From assembly GCF_000835495.1 (NCBI RefSeq), contig NW_015622544.1:2074855-2138854 (forward strand): a stretch of DNA of 64,000 nucleotides, read 5' to 3'. The notes under the pieces were generated by a model. That model was given only the letters and a program-made list of their open reading frames with translations, did not search any database and was not told the DNA's origin. Positions 8,366 to 18,738 of the stretch are shown here, piece by piece. Position 1 is the stretch's first letter, and the number at the start of each line of letters is the position of its first letter. Origin of the DNA: Cladophialophora immunda (Eukaryota; Ascomycota; Eurotiomycetes; Chaetothyriales; Herpotrichiellaceae). The translations under genes were made by a program, and so were the position numbers.

Positions 8366-11093
8366 TCATGCTGTCGTGGGAGCCACAACGGCCCTTGGTT
8401 CGTGCTCGAGAGGCACCTCCTCCTCATCAGCAGCCGGCCTAGACAACGGATCAATCGAATCCTCTTTCGCCGGGGCTGCTTGCACTTTTGTCGACGAATC
8501 TTTGTCTTCTAGCCCACCTCGTGTAGGGTTTTCCACTTCCCCCACAACGTCCTGCCCCAACTCAAAGTGCGGAGGCTTCAGAATGGGTTTGGGCGCCTTG
8601 GGCACTTTTGTAGGGGATATGTGTGAGATGACCGCCTTCTCCATCTCTTCCTTGGTCGAGCTCTCTGGCATCTTTCTTGTCGGAGGCTCTGCCGCCTGTG
8701 CCAATTCCCGAGGCCCCTCGGGTGACAACAACGCCTCACTCTGCAACAACTGCAGCTGTTCTAACTTTGTGATCGGGTTCTGTTTCCCACAATATTGGCA
8801 TCTCCAATACAAATCATGACGCGCAGCATGCGATGGGGGATGTGAAGCAGGAAACTCAGGTTGAGGGTAGTGGGAGAATCGACGCACCCAATCTTCTTGT
8901 TTTGGTACTCCTTCTGCGGTCGGCAAGGTGCCTTCTTCGTCCTTCTCCTCTCCCCAGAATGTGGGTCGTCGTATCGGTGCTGGAGTCACGGGTAAGCTCG
9001 GGCGCTCGTCCTTGGTGGGGAAGTCGGTTAGTTTGATGCTCGGGCGCCGTCGGTCTCTCTCTGTGGGAGTCGTGCTCCCGCTGGTGTTACGAGGCGAGCG
9101 CTGTCCGAGGGTGTTATACAGGACCTGTATCTTGCCTTTTCGCGGTTGACTGATCGACTGCACGTAACGCTCTATCTCAGGCATGTCGTCCCATGCATTG
9201 CTCCTTTGCTGGAACGACGCCCAAAGGTCGACTGGTGCCGCGGGCGGTGTGAGCACGCTTTCTTCGGTCACACCAGTGACGTCAGTCGCTGCTGAGGGAG
9301 TCGTCACTTCCTCGGGGACGACAGGTGCCGGTTCCGGGGGCGGAGGAGGCGGTGGACTCGGCTGTCTCGGTTGGGGAAATACTCTTGTCGGCTTGGGTGC
9401 CCTCGTCTCCCAGGGGAAGATATGTTTCGGTTTCGCAGCTTCGGGGGCCTTTTCGGGTACCTGGTACCACATATCCTTTGGTGCTTCCGGGTAGTGAGCA
9501 GGCGGTTGGAACAGCGTGGTCTCGCTCGACATGTCATAGACCATGGTGGGGAAATTGGAGGCTTCTGGTTTCGAGTGCGCAGGTGGAGGTTCTCTGTTCA
9601 CGATAAGTAACTCGTCCACATTGCGTCAAAATTCGCCTACCGTGCGGGATCCCATTCGGCGTGGGGTGCCGAGAATCGTCTCTGTTCAACGGTAGGAACA
9701 GGATGGAAGTCAGACGCGGCTTTGGGAGTAGGTGCGTCGCCTAATGGCAGCTCTACAGACGTTGTCTGACCTGGTTGAGAATGATGCACCTGAATCTCGG
9801 GAGGTAAGGGCATTTGCCCGGTATGCTCGGACGCCGGATGATGGTGCTGCTGGTCTTGATGGTGGTGTTGTTCCTGGTAATGATGGTGCTGTTGGTGCTG
9901 TTGCCCCTGCTGGTATTCGTGGTGATGTTGCTCTGAAGGACGGTGATATTCTTGCTGGGGCTGTGGACCTGGGCCCGGTGCTGGCTGGTGGCTTGAATAG
10001 CCCACCACATACAAAGGTTCCTCCCCACGCACGTAGTCTTGGACCTTTTTGGAGGAGTCGAAAGTTTGGGCGTCGTAGTAAGTGACCGTCTGTAGAAGTT
10101 AGCCCGGGTCACAATCCGCTTTCCTTCAAGATTCAGGGTACCTTTGGTCGATAGTGTCTGTCATATACAGACCACCACATCCCCAGTAGCTCACCATAGA
10201 CGCCTGTATTGAGCTTGTTATCTCGACCCAAGGTCCACGGTTTGTCTTTGCCGATGAAATGCACTGCTGCAATACTACTTGAGAAGTGTCGGTAGGCCGG
10301 GACATATTGATAATGGCCGCTTGGTGTGCAATTGTACACGAAACTCAATCTCTGCCACTCGCGAAAGTGCATGTTGAGGAGACCCTGATCAGCTCCATCA
10401 AAGCTGATCCCCCTCTGTGCCAATGCGTAGAGAGAATAGTAGTCTGCCATGTTGGGATTCAGCACCATCATACCACTGTTGAAACAATCGGGCCAGCCGA
10501 TATCCGGTACTGCAGCAAAGTTTGTGTCCAGAGTAAGAAGTTCATTGGGAGCCCTCAGTGCGACCATATCTGCATCCAAGTACACTATTCTCTTAAACTG
10601 AGTCTGCCGCCACAGCTCGATTTTTGTGAAGGAGGATATTAAGTCGGCTCGGTTCATGAGGTAGAGGTTGGCGGGATTTTTGTTTTTGATCTCCTGGATC
10701 GGTACGATTTCATCGTAGACGGTCTGACAATATTAGTGCTGGTATTGGGAAAGGTCGACGTAGAGAAACGGACTCGAAGCTCAGTGATGGTATCCGAGGA
10801 CAATCGGTCAACCAGAATAAAAGCGACCAAAGGAGCCTTTGCACCTTTGTCTTTCAAAGAATGGCCCAGGACCATAGCGCCTATAGACGTGATGAGCTTC
10901 GAGTTCAATCTTGGACAGAGAGATCGTTCTCGACGTACCTGGTAGGTAGGCATCGTTCATGAGCAGCTAGCCAGCTTTGCGTCAGTGATGGTGCACATAA
11001 CCATCCAAACAACGATGCGGGGAAACAGCGCGGTTAGTTCTGGAGGGAGAGAGCTCTCACCGTCGCAAAGACAGCCGCGCGGATAGGTGCCAT
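8366..11093 (-). CDS. glg1: Glycogenin (GT8 self-glucosylating primer of glycogen synthesis)
   Basis: Six exons fit: 11061-11093, 10939-10966, 10774-10880, 10142-10723, 9641-10089 and 8366-9593. They give 808 residues in frame. The protein uses UDP-glucose to glucosylate itself on Tyr, priming glycogen. The GT8 domain fills about residues 1-250: MAPIRAAVFAT, LLMNDAYLPG, the DxD metal motif in VYLDADMVAL (106-108), FNSGMMVLNP, DGADQGLLNMHF and HFIGKDKPW. The candidate acceptor tyrosines lie in YQYVPAY near 194-200. A His/Gln-rich low-complexity tract follows in exon 5. The long C-terminal region contains WDDMPEIERYV, typical of fungal glycogenins, and a CQYCGKQNP segment. Most introns have standard ends; the third donor (GTCCGT) is weak. 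The tiny 33-nt and 28-nt exons are supported by the conserved sequence they restore. Confidence 0.93.
9823..9963 (-). repeat. His/Gln-coding low-complexity tract in glycogenin
   Basis: The tract encodes runs such as QHHHEYQQGQQHQQHHHYQ and QEQHHHQDQQHHH within exon 5. It is imperfect, built from CAC/CAG/CAA codons, and in frame. Confidence 0.9.
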
Positions 11094-12538
11094 GATGGCG
11101 AGGGAGGGGAGGAGCTGAAGGAGAGACTGCCACCGGCCGATGGACGAGGATGTTGAGGCGGTAAGGGAAACAGAAGAAATCTCAAAGTCATGTAGCTCGA
11201 ACTGGCACAATGGGCGTTAGCCACCGCAGGGCCCGAGGGTGGTGACCGAGTGATGATGATCAACCACTTTTTTCGCGATGCAGAGGGAAAGCTGCGACGT
11301 GCATGAGCCTGGCGATGTTGTGAGTGGCCGCTCGGCGGTTGCAGGGCGAGAAGGTGGTGCAGTGGATGCAGTGGGTGCTGGGATCCCCCGCACCGGATAT
11401 AAACACCTGGCCAAGCGTCCCAAGGGAGCTGAGCAGCTGGATCAATTATTGGCGGGAGCTCCCACGGGCGTTGGTCTCGGTGGACCCCCCTTGGAGCTCT
11501 GCCCTGCCACTTGTGCCACTGGGCTACCGGTGCCACCCACCGCAGGCCAAACAGGAGCCTCCCTCTGCGGCGACTCTGGGGGGTGACGTCTTTTGCTGGT
11601 GCGGAGTGATGCAACTGTTGCTCCTGTTCAGTGATGCAGAGAGTCAGATGCCTCCCCCAGAAACAATGCAAGATCAACCTCGGTTGCAGCTCATCTGCAA
11701 GTCCTTATCATGTTTGCCTGTGAAGTGATCCTCGTTGCCGTGCCCTCACCCCGGCACGTCCTGTCTTGCCGGCAGCACCACAGAGGAGATTGAGACAAGA
11801 GGGGCGCAAAACAACAAGAAGGAAAAAACATGTGCTCGAGCACGTTGCAGCAGCGTTGATGGCCAGTACGAGTAGTACCAGCACAGGTAGCGCTGGTCCT
11901 CAACCCACCTGGCGATAGGCAAGCGCAATTTCCTGCAAAGGGCCGAGCTACGGGCTGGTTTAGGCTCGGTAGGCGAGGTTCGGTGGATGTTGAGCCAGCT
12001 CAGCGAGTTAGGGAAGCCTAAGTGACGCCCGGGGCTGGGAGCTCCGGGTCCGGTGTGGCTTGCACCAACGCCCACCATGCCTGTATCTTGGTCCGGTTGC
12101 TATGGTGCCCACAGCTTTTTTTTTTTCACATCACACCATTTTTTTCCCCCTTATCGCATTGTTTTTCCTGACTTCGGACTGACGCGTTGATGGCTTGAGC
12201 AGGGTCAATAGTCTCCATGACTGCATCGACAATAAAAAGACGGAAAGTGGCCGATGGACGCGTTGTTGATATGGTGTGAGATGCACTCTGGTGTCCATGC
12301 ACGACATGCACTGCCATAAATCTGGTACAATACCTCAAAATACCTCTAGATCCGAGACTCAACTATTCATACAAGCTCACCGTCGACATCCTTGCCTCCC
12401 ACATGCCTGGAATTATTTGCCACCATCCCTCACCACCGGTAATTGAACAGGGTATCCGTCGACCTTGTGTTTGTCCACTTTCTCCTTCTGACAATATCTC
12501 CACGCACAAAACGCCATGCCGATTCCTGCTGCTCCGGT
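11094..12538. other. Long intergenic upstream of glycogenin
   Basis: This 1445-nt stretch lies between the glycogenin start codon and the stop of the HLTF-like gene. Several overlapping ORFs of 60-206 codons show no family resemblance and conflict with one another. A T-run lies at 12116-12126. STRE-type CCCCT/AGGGG pentamers occur (for example 11487, 11800, 12147), but not clearly above chance. Confidence 0.5.
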
Positions 12539-15503
12539 TTAGGCCAACAATCTCTCGATATCTCTCAGTGTCCCTGCCCGTCTCTCCTCTCGCTTTCTGC
12601 CCCCGTCCTTCTCCCCAAATGCTTCGCTCGCCAGTTTCCGCTTTCTCGCCTGAATCTCGAGCACTTCGTCCTCGATCGTCCCTTCTACTACCAGGCGGAC
12701 GACCTTGCAATCTCGAGTTTGTCCCAGGCGATGGACTCGGTCAACCGCTTGATCTTCGATGGCTGGCGCCCACCATGAGTCCGCCAGAATGACCTGATTG
12801 GCGGCCACGAGATTCAAGCCGACCGAGCAGACAGAGAGGGACGCTAACATGATTTTGCACGACGGGTCGCTGTTCAGTGACTCAATGGCCGTGTCACGAT
12901 TCGTCGAGTTCATTTTACCGTCGAGACGCGTGAATTGCAATCCGTGGCGCACGAGTTGCGCTTGGACCAGATCGAGGAATGAGGTCCATTGCGAAAACAC
13001 CACAGTCTTGACGTGGGGATCGGCTTCAGATGCCTTGAGCACCTTGACGAGAGCCTCGATCTTGGTGCTGGTGGTTTCGGGGTCAATGTCAAGCTCTACC
13101 TCGTCACTTTCGCCGATCCCAGCTGCCGGTTCAACTAGTTGCTCGCTGCTTTGGAGAGGTGCACGACACATGGGGCACTTGTGCTGGGTGTCGATCACTC
13201 TCTCAATGCATGCCCGACAGAAGGTGTGCGCGCAGGCTGTGATGACAGGGTTGTTCAGCGAATCCAAGCAGACGCAACAATCCTCCTGTGAGTCAATCTG
13301 TACCTGCAACATGTCCTGCAGAGTTTTGCGGTTGGCCGAATTGGTCACGTCGACGACCTCATTCGACTCGACCAACTCCAGCAACTTTCTCACTCTCTCG
13401 TCTCCGCACATCTTCCAGTGATTGCACGTCTGGCGCAGCCTCAGAAGAACTTCAAGCAGGTTAGTCATGGAGTAGTCTCCTTTCTTGGCCTTTGCGGCTT
13501 CGACCAGGCCTTTTGCCTCTTGCTTGAACGCGTCGTACCGTTCCTGCTCATGGGGCAAAAACTTCACAGGATACTTGTGGAAGGTGATGTCGGGAAGCTT
13601 GAGGTCGATGAATTTCATGTCCTTCATGCGTCGCAGACATAGAGTCGACATTAGGACCTGGAGAAGGAGGCGCGCTCCGTTGTCCCCGTTTTTGAGTGGC
13701 CGTATCAGGGTCGAATTGAAGACTTCAAACTCTGTGAGCCCCCCAGGCAAACGAAGGAACTTGACATGTGAGTACAAATCCTTCAGGCTGTTGACGATAG
13801 GAGTCCCGGTCAGAATCCAGCGAGATTTCGCCTGGAGGGCACATGCTGCTTGGGACATTTTGGCCTTGGCGTTTCGAATCTGGTGGCCTTCATCTAAGAC
13901 GATACGCCGCCAAGTCACCGAGAACAGACCTTTCAATGCGGGTGTTTGCTGGGCGGTCGTTTCACCGTATGGAAAGAGCTCCTGGGTCATGGTTTGATAT
14001 GTTGTGATGACGATATCGTACTCTCTCAATTGTCCTGGCGACAATTCCTTATTTCGAGAGCCGTGGTAGGTCAAGACTCGGGGCGCAAATTTCTTCTTGA
14101 CGTGCAACGTGGCCTGCGTGCTCCAGTTGCTCATCACTGAGAGTGGTGCAATGATGAGCGTGGGGTCTCCATTCTTGTGAGGATCGGCGATGATGAGTGA
14201 GATGATTTGGATAGTCTTGCCTGAGAGCGAGAGTTAGCCAACCAGCCTAGGGATCATGTTCGAGGGCGAACGACTTACCCAAGCCCATATCATCTGCAAG
14301 CACCCCTCCACTGGCCAGATCTGGGGCTTTGCTGGAGGAGAAATTAGTTGCAATATTGGTGTAATACTTGCCAGTCTTCTTCCACATCTGGACCACATCA
14401 TCAGCACTCTTGGGCAATGAGGGGGATTCATGGTCCAGCATCCACTGGAGGCCTTGTCTCTGGTAGGGCAGTAGCACTGTCGCAAGCTCTTGAGGCTGGT
14501 CCGCCATCGACATCTTCGAAAGCACCTCTTCTCCGGCCCCAAGCTTGTTGACCACACTCTGCGCATCACGGGGGTTAAACACCGCAGTCCCACTGAGTAG
14601 TTGATCCATGCTTGGAGCTGTCTGCGTTCCCATCCCTGTGGGCGCGCTGAGGTTGCTATATCTGTTTGGTCCCTCGTTGTCAAAGACCGTCATGCCTTGC
14701 TTTCGCAATGCGGCGGCGGCCTTTTGCCTTGCTTTCTGCTGCTTCTCGAAGTCCTGCAGACGCTTCTTGCGTTCTCGCTCTGACCGAGTGTACTCCGTAA
14801 TGGGCAAATGGAGATCCTGCATCTGACGGGCAAGAGCCGCACCTGCAACGGGATCGTTGGTGCCAAAGAGTTTGAGGCCGATTGGACAATCGTAGTAGGT
14901 TTTTGGACCTGTCAAGGCGCCTTCGACAAGGAGTGAGCCAGAGTCCATCAAGGGTGCTAGTTTGGCCGCCACATTCCTCCCGATGTGGCCAATCTGATCA
15001 CGGAGGACATTGTCGATTCGGATAGCATTGCTGTCGTATTGATTACGAGGTTCGCGCTTAACCCTGACGTACTCTCCGACAGTAGCCTGGCCATCATAGA
15101 ATCGACAGCCGACAATCTTGGTGTTGAGGATGCCATAGAGCTGGAAATTCTCATAGACGTCGTCGTCAAAGTCCTCGGTGAGATCAATCTCTCTGGCAAT
15201 ATCTGCCTCCTGTTCCAGGGTAGAGCCCAGCCAGTAATCGCGTGTGACAATGCCGTTGGATTGCTGGCTGAGATGACTGGAATTGGGGGTGTAGTCTCTG
15301 TAGGTTTGGCTCGGGCGATGCGAGGAATACCCTGGCTGGCTGGATGATGGTGGTGTTAGGAGGGTTGCACGGCCCTGAGAAGAACTAAAGGACGGCGTCT
15401 TCTTGGGAACCTTGGAGCGAGAAAGCTTTGAAAAGTCGTCATCATCCCCAGTGAGATCAACGATGTCTGGAGCCGATTGCCACGGCAGTTTTCTTTTGCT
15501 CAT
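12539..15503 (-). CDS. HLTF/Rad5-like SNF2 translocase with HIRAN and RING domains
   Basis: Two exons fit, 14279-15503 and 12539-14220, with a 58-nt intron (GTAAGT...CTCAG) that splits the Walker A motif. Splicing gives 968 residues. An N-terminal disordered region with PDIVDLTGDDDD, a SUMO-interaction-like stretch, precedes a HIRAN domain at about 115-220 (binds 3' DNA ends). The SNF2 ATPase starts with LPYQRQGLQWML, then DDMGLGKT and the DEGH box (about 518-521). A C3HC4 RING lies at about 723-762 (CCVCLDS ... CPMCRAPL). The helicase C-domain has VFSQWTSFLDLV and AVDRVHRLGQTRDC. This order of HIRAN, SNF2 and an inserted RING is that of HLTF and yeast Rad5. These are nuclear proteins that remodel stalled forks and polyubiquitinate PCNA in damage tolerance. 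One-to-one orthology with Rad5 is not certain. Confidence 0.93.
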
Positions 15504-15996
15504 GATGGTTGATCCTCTGGGAACAAGACTCCAGGAGATACGAACTCCGCGATGAAGCGTTGCAAGAAGCCCCCAATGATACTGCCACCAAGACTAGGAG
15601 AAAAGGCAGATTCTGGTCTTAGAGCAAACTCTTCAAAGACCTTTGTACTCCATGGCGAGGGACAAGCAGATTCATGCCAGTAGTGAAGCATCCAATTAGT
15701 TCTTTGTGAGTCGCGAGAGGCGCGTTGAGGCGAAGTTCGACATCGCCCCCAAAAGGTTTTTTGTTTATCAAATGACGCAAGCGGGCGCCGCATCTGACAC
15801 GCTATTCATCTCGTTTAGAAATGTTTTAAGGGGTCCAGCCTTAGCACGACCAGGGACTTGTACAAATAATAATGGCTACAGTATCACTGGTGTATCTCTT
15901 GTATTGACAGCTTGAGCACCACTGCCTCATACCTACTCACACTAATACGAGACTATGTAGGAAACCAACGTTGCCTGACGGCTCAAGGGCGACAGA
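15504..15996. other. Intergenic between the HLTF-like gene and RIX1
   Basis: This 493-nt stretch should hold the promoter of the HLTF-like gene and the 3' end of RIX1. No gene was recognised. Confidence 0.5.
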
Positions 15997-18312
15997 TCAA
16001 GGATCCTCCTCGTCAGTGTCCAACCCCGGGTCAATGGTCGGGATCTCAAAGTCACTGCTATCACTGTCGTTATGTCCAATGGTCTCGGAGGAAACCATGT
16101 TAGACACTGTCCCAAGAAGCTGGCCTCTCGAGCTAGAGGGCCGTTCTTCGATCCCAAAAGTTGCGGCAGCTGGAGGCTGCGCCATCGGCGTCTCGCTCAC
16201 ACCAACCTCTTCCAATACCAACTCTTCCACGCCGCCATCCTCCAACCTTGGCACCTTGGACAGTCTCGAATCAAGCATTTCCGCATCTTCGGATACTATG
16301 GGAGAGCGCTCTCGAAAGCCGGGGTCTTGAACGCTCTCGAGTTTTCGCTTTCTCGCCGTCAGAGCCTGGAACAACTCATCCCCCTCTTGTTCCTCGAGGC
16401 TATTGGCGCCGTTTTGTTCGAGGTCGGTCTCGAAGGCATCAGGGGAGCCCTCAGGTTTAGACAAGGTTTCCGCATCGTCGTTGGGCATGTGTGCCATCTG
16501 CTGGTCATCAAGATGGGCTCGAACATTGCGAGATGCTCCCGAAGAAATCTCTTTCATTTGCGCAACGGGCATTCGAGGCCTCAAGAGGGCCTCGGTGTCG
16601 AGACAATCTGCTGCAGACCTGACCAGGAACGGAAGCAGACTGGCAGTCCTCATTTTTCCATCCTTGGACAGCATTGGACGCATGACACTCGCCATCATGG
16701 CATCATGATGATCGAGCAATACAGACAGTCTATCCGCTTCTATTCTTGCTTGACGAGAGATCATCGATGTCGGGCAATGAGCCAAGATTTCTGGCAGCAA
16801 TCCCCAGGCTGCTTGGTATACTTGGGGCTGTCTTTCCGAAAAGCGAGAGCCTCCAGCAACCGGCAACGTGGATTTAGCACTCAGAAATCCATCCTTTGCA
16901 GGATTGTGGTTGGTCCGATCATCTGAGCCGGGAACACCAATCCGCAGGTCATTGCAACAGTGCTCAAGTAACGTTGAAAAGGTGGTCTCAGGTAACACAA
17001 AACTGGTCGTGTTCATGCTGCTCATGAGAGAGGCGAAGGTAGTATAGACCTCTCGCCTGACCGTCTCGTCACCTGCCATTGCGATAAATGCTTCCATAAT
17101 GTGGTTGAGTATAGTTCCATTTGCCGGGAGAAAGGACTGTCCATAAGTTTTGCACAAATTTTGGAGCACACTAAGAGATGAAACGTGAAGACGAGGTAAG
17201 TTAATCCAAAGACCTTCCTTCTCTTCTCGACTCGCTTCTTTGGTATACTTGAGGGAGTCAGTTGTGCTTGACCCGCTTCCAGGAATGGTTATAGCCAGTA
17301 TACGAGAAGTCAGGTCCAGCATAGACCCCAGAGGGACCGTAATGACTTGCGACGTAGGTGTCGAGACTAAACATCCTAACCAGTCGAGCAATGTTGCAAG
17401 CCTTGTACTGCCGTCGTGCATGCCAACCCATTGGCCCAGTCCGGCTTGGTCGGCGCTATAAATCTTCGGGTCTTTGGAGAAATCATGCTTTCCGATAGGT
17501 TTTTGACGGCTCTTGTCATTGGACTCGTATTCCTCTATAACGGCTCTGAACAATCTATCGGCAGATTGATGAGCGCTGCTGATCAGATCGGAAATTGCCT
17601 GGGACCATTCCTGAGTCATTGTGTTCTTGGGTGCACATGACAATAGCAAGCAAAGAAGCTGGATCGCGAGCTCTCTGGTAGAGGTCGCAGTCCATGCGTC
17701 TTCGAGAAGGCTCAGACAAATTAGCCTGATACGCGTCAGGAAAGGGCGAAAGACCGTTGCGTGCTGAGGCAACAACTGGATCCAACATTGTAGCACCGAT
17801 TGTAGGATAGGGTTGACGTTACTGTCCGCATGAGCCCTGACTGGCTTGATGAGACCGAGACATGTTGTGATGAACGCCGGGAGGAGGGGCGTTGTTACCT
17901 CCCGCAACAATACCGGGTGGTCCTGGGAGAGGACAAAGATCCGAGTGACAGTAGCCAGATAGATTCTTTTCACTTCAAAAGGCTCAGGTTTTCCCAAGCA
18001 GCTGAGCAAGCCTCTGGTCCAGACTTCCCAGTTAGACAGAACCTTCAAGCCACCATTATCAACGATCGCCTTGATGAGCACGGCAGCGGTAAACCGGCAA
18101 GCAGTAGATTTGTCTTGCAACAAAGAGGTGATTCGAGTCTTGAGTTTGTGTGCGACCACGGAAGAGCTATTGCCTTTGCTGTCTGAGGAAAGCAATTCGA
18201 CAGGACATTGAGCCAACGAGGTCGCGAGGAAGCCGGATATTCGAGGAAGGTCTTCAACTGGTGTGAGACTCAGCCGAGTAGTGATGGCCCGCAGAGCGAT
18301 ATCATGTTGCAT
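15997..18312 (-). CDS. RIX1: Pre-rRNA processing protein Rix1 (PELP1 family)
   Basis: This single exon encodes 771 residues. The start is the first ATG (MQHDIALRA); the frame extends upstream only with a GTG. Rix1 forms a nucleolar/nucleoplasmic complex with Ipi1 and Ipi3 that guides the Rea1 ATPase onto pre-60S particles for ITS2 processing and remodelling. The N-terminal half is the alpha-helical RIX1 domain, with LPRISGFLATSLAQCP, SCLGKPEPFEVKRIYLAT and the helical repeats after it. The C-terminal quarter is acidic and low-complexity and ends in a very acidic tail (DSDSSDFEIP ... DTDEEDP), as is usual for the family. Start codons of RIX1 and the YPP1 gene face away from each other across 426 nt, so they may share a promoter. 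Confidence 0.88.
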   Translation of the reverse strand: MQHDIALRAITTRLSLTPVEDLPRISGFLATSLAQCPVELLSSDSKGNSSSVVAHKLKTRITSLLQDKSTACRFTAAVLIKAIVDNGGLKVLSNWEVWTRGLLSCLGKPEPFEVKRIYLATVTRIFVLSQDHPVLLREVTTPLLPAFITTCLGLIKPVRAHADSNVNPILQSVLQCWIQLLPQHATVFRPFLTRIRLICLSLLEDAWTATSTRELAIQLLCLLLSCAPKNTMTQEWSQAISDLISSAHQSADRLFRAVIEEYESNDKSRQKPIGKHDFSKDPKIYSADQAGLGQWVGMHDGSTRLATLLDWLGCLVSTPTSQVITVPLGSMLDLTSRILAITIPGSGSSTTDSLKYTKEASREEKEGLWINLPRLHVSSLSVLQNLCKTYGQSFLPANGTILNHIMEAFIAMAGDETVRREVYTTFASLMSSMNTTSFVLPETTFSTLLEHCCNDLRIGVPGSDDRTNHNPAKDGFLSAKSTLPVAGGSRFSERQPQVYQAAWGLLPEILAHCPTSMISRQARIEADRLSVLLDHHDAMMASVMRPMLSKDGKMRTASLLPFLVRSAADCLDTEALLRPRMPVAQMKEISSGASRNVRAHLDDQQMAHMPNDDAETLSKPEGSPDAFETDLEQNGANSLEEQEGDELFQALTARKRKLESVQDPGFRERSPIVSEDAEMLDSRLSKVPRLEDGGVEELVLEEVGVSETPMAQPPAAATFGIEERPSSSRGQLLGTVSNMVSSETIGHNDSDSSDFEIPTIDPGLDTDEEDP

Positions 18313-18738
18313 TGCTCTTGCTGCCGCCAGCGGTCTTCTCGAGCCTTTTGGGGGCGTCCTAGCTGTGAACAAGGCTTGATGCAAAGTGCATTGGCATGTT
18401 GGTGTATTAGAGAATGCGATGGACACACGTGTTTGGAGTTTGGGGAATTTTTTTTTTAACGACGCAGGCTGCGACTGGTTGATTTGCGTCTGGCGCGGCC
18501 CCCAATGACCGCATCGCGCATTGGCAGCAACAGGCCCATAGCACGGTTCACTCTGCCAAACAACCTCAACTCCCTCTTTTATCCCCTAATGCATAGGTCG
18601 ACCGCATCTCGCTGTTTACAATTTGTGGCGGGATGCCAGCAGCAGAGACACGTCTGATGGAGCTGCTACAACGTGCCTGCAACCATGAACCGACCATAGG
18701 ACGCTGACACTCGCGAGTATAGCTCCGCGTCCCCCAGA
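18313..18738. promoter_or_regulatory. Divergent intergenic region RIX1/YPP1
   Basis: This 426-nt stretch separates the RIX1 and YPP1 start codons. It holds a palindromic ACACGTGT E-box at about 18425-18432 and a T-run near 18448-18457. A shared promoter is inferred from orientation only. Confidence 0.5.

Noticed and set aside
11094..12538. STRE-like CCCCT/AGGGG sites upstream of glycogenin
   Set aside because: Three to four pentamers in 1.4 kb is about what chance gives, so no stress-element claim is made.
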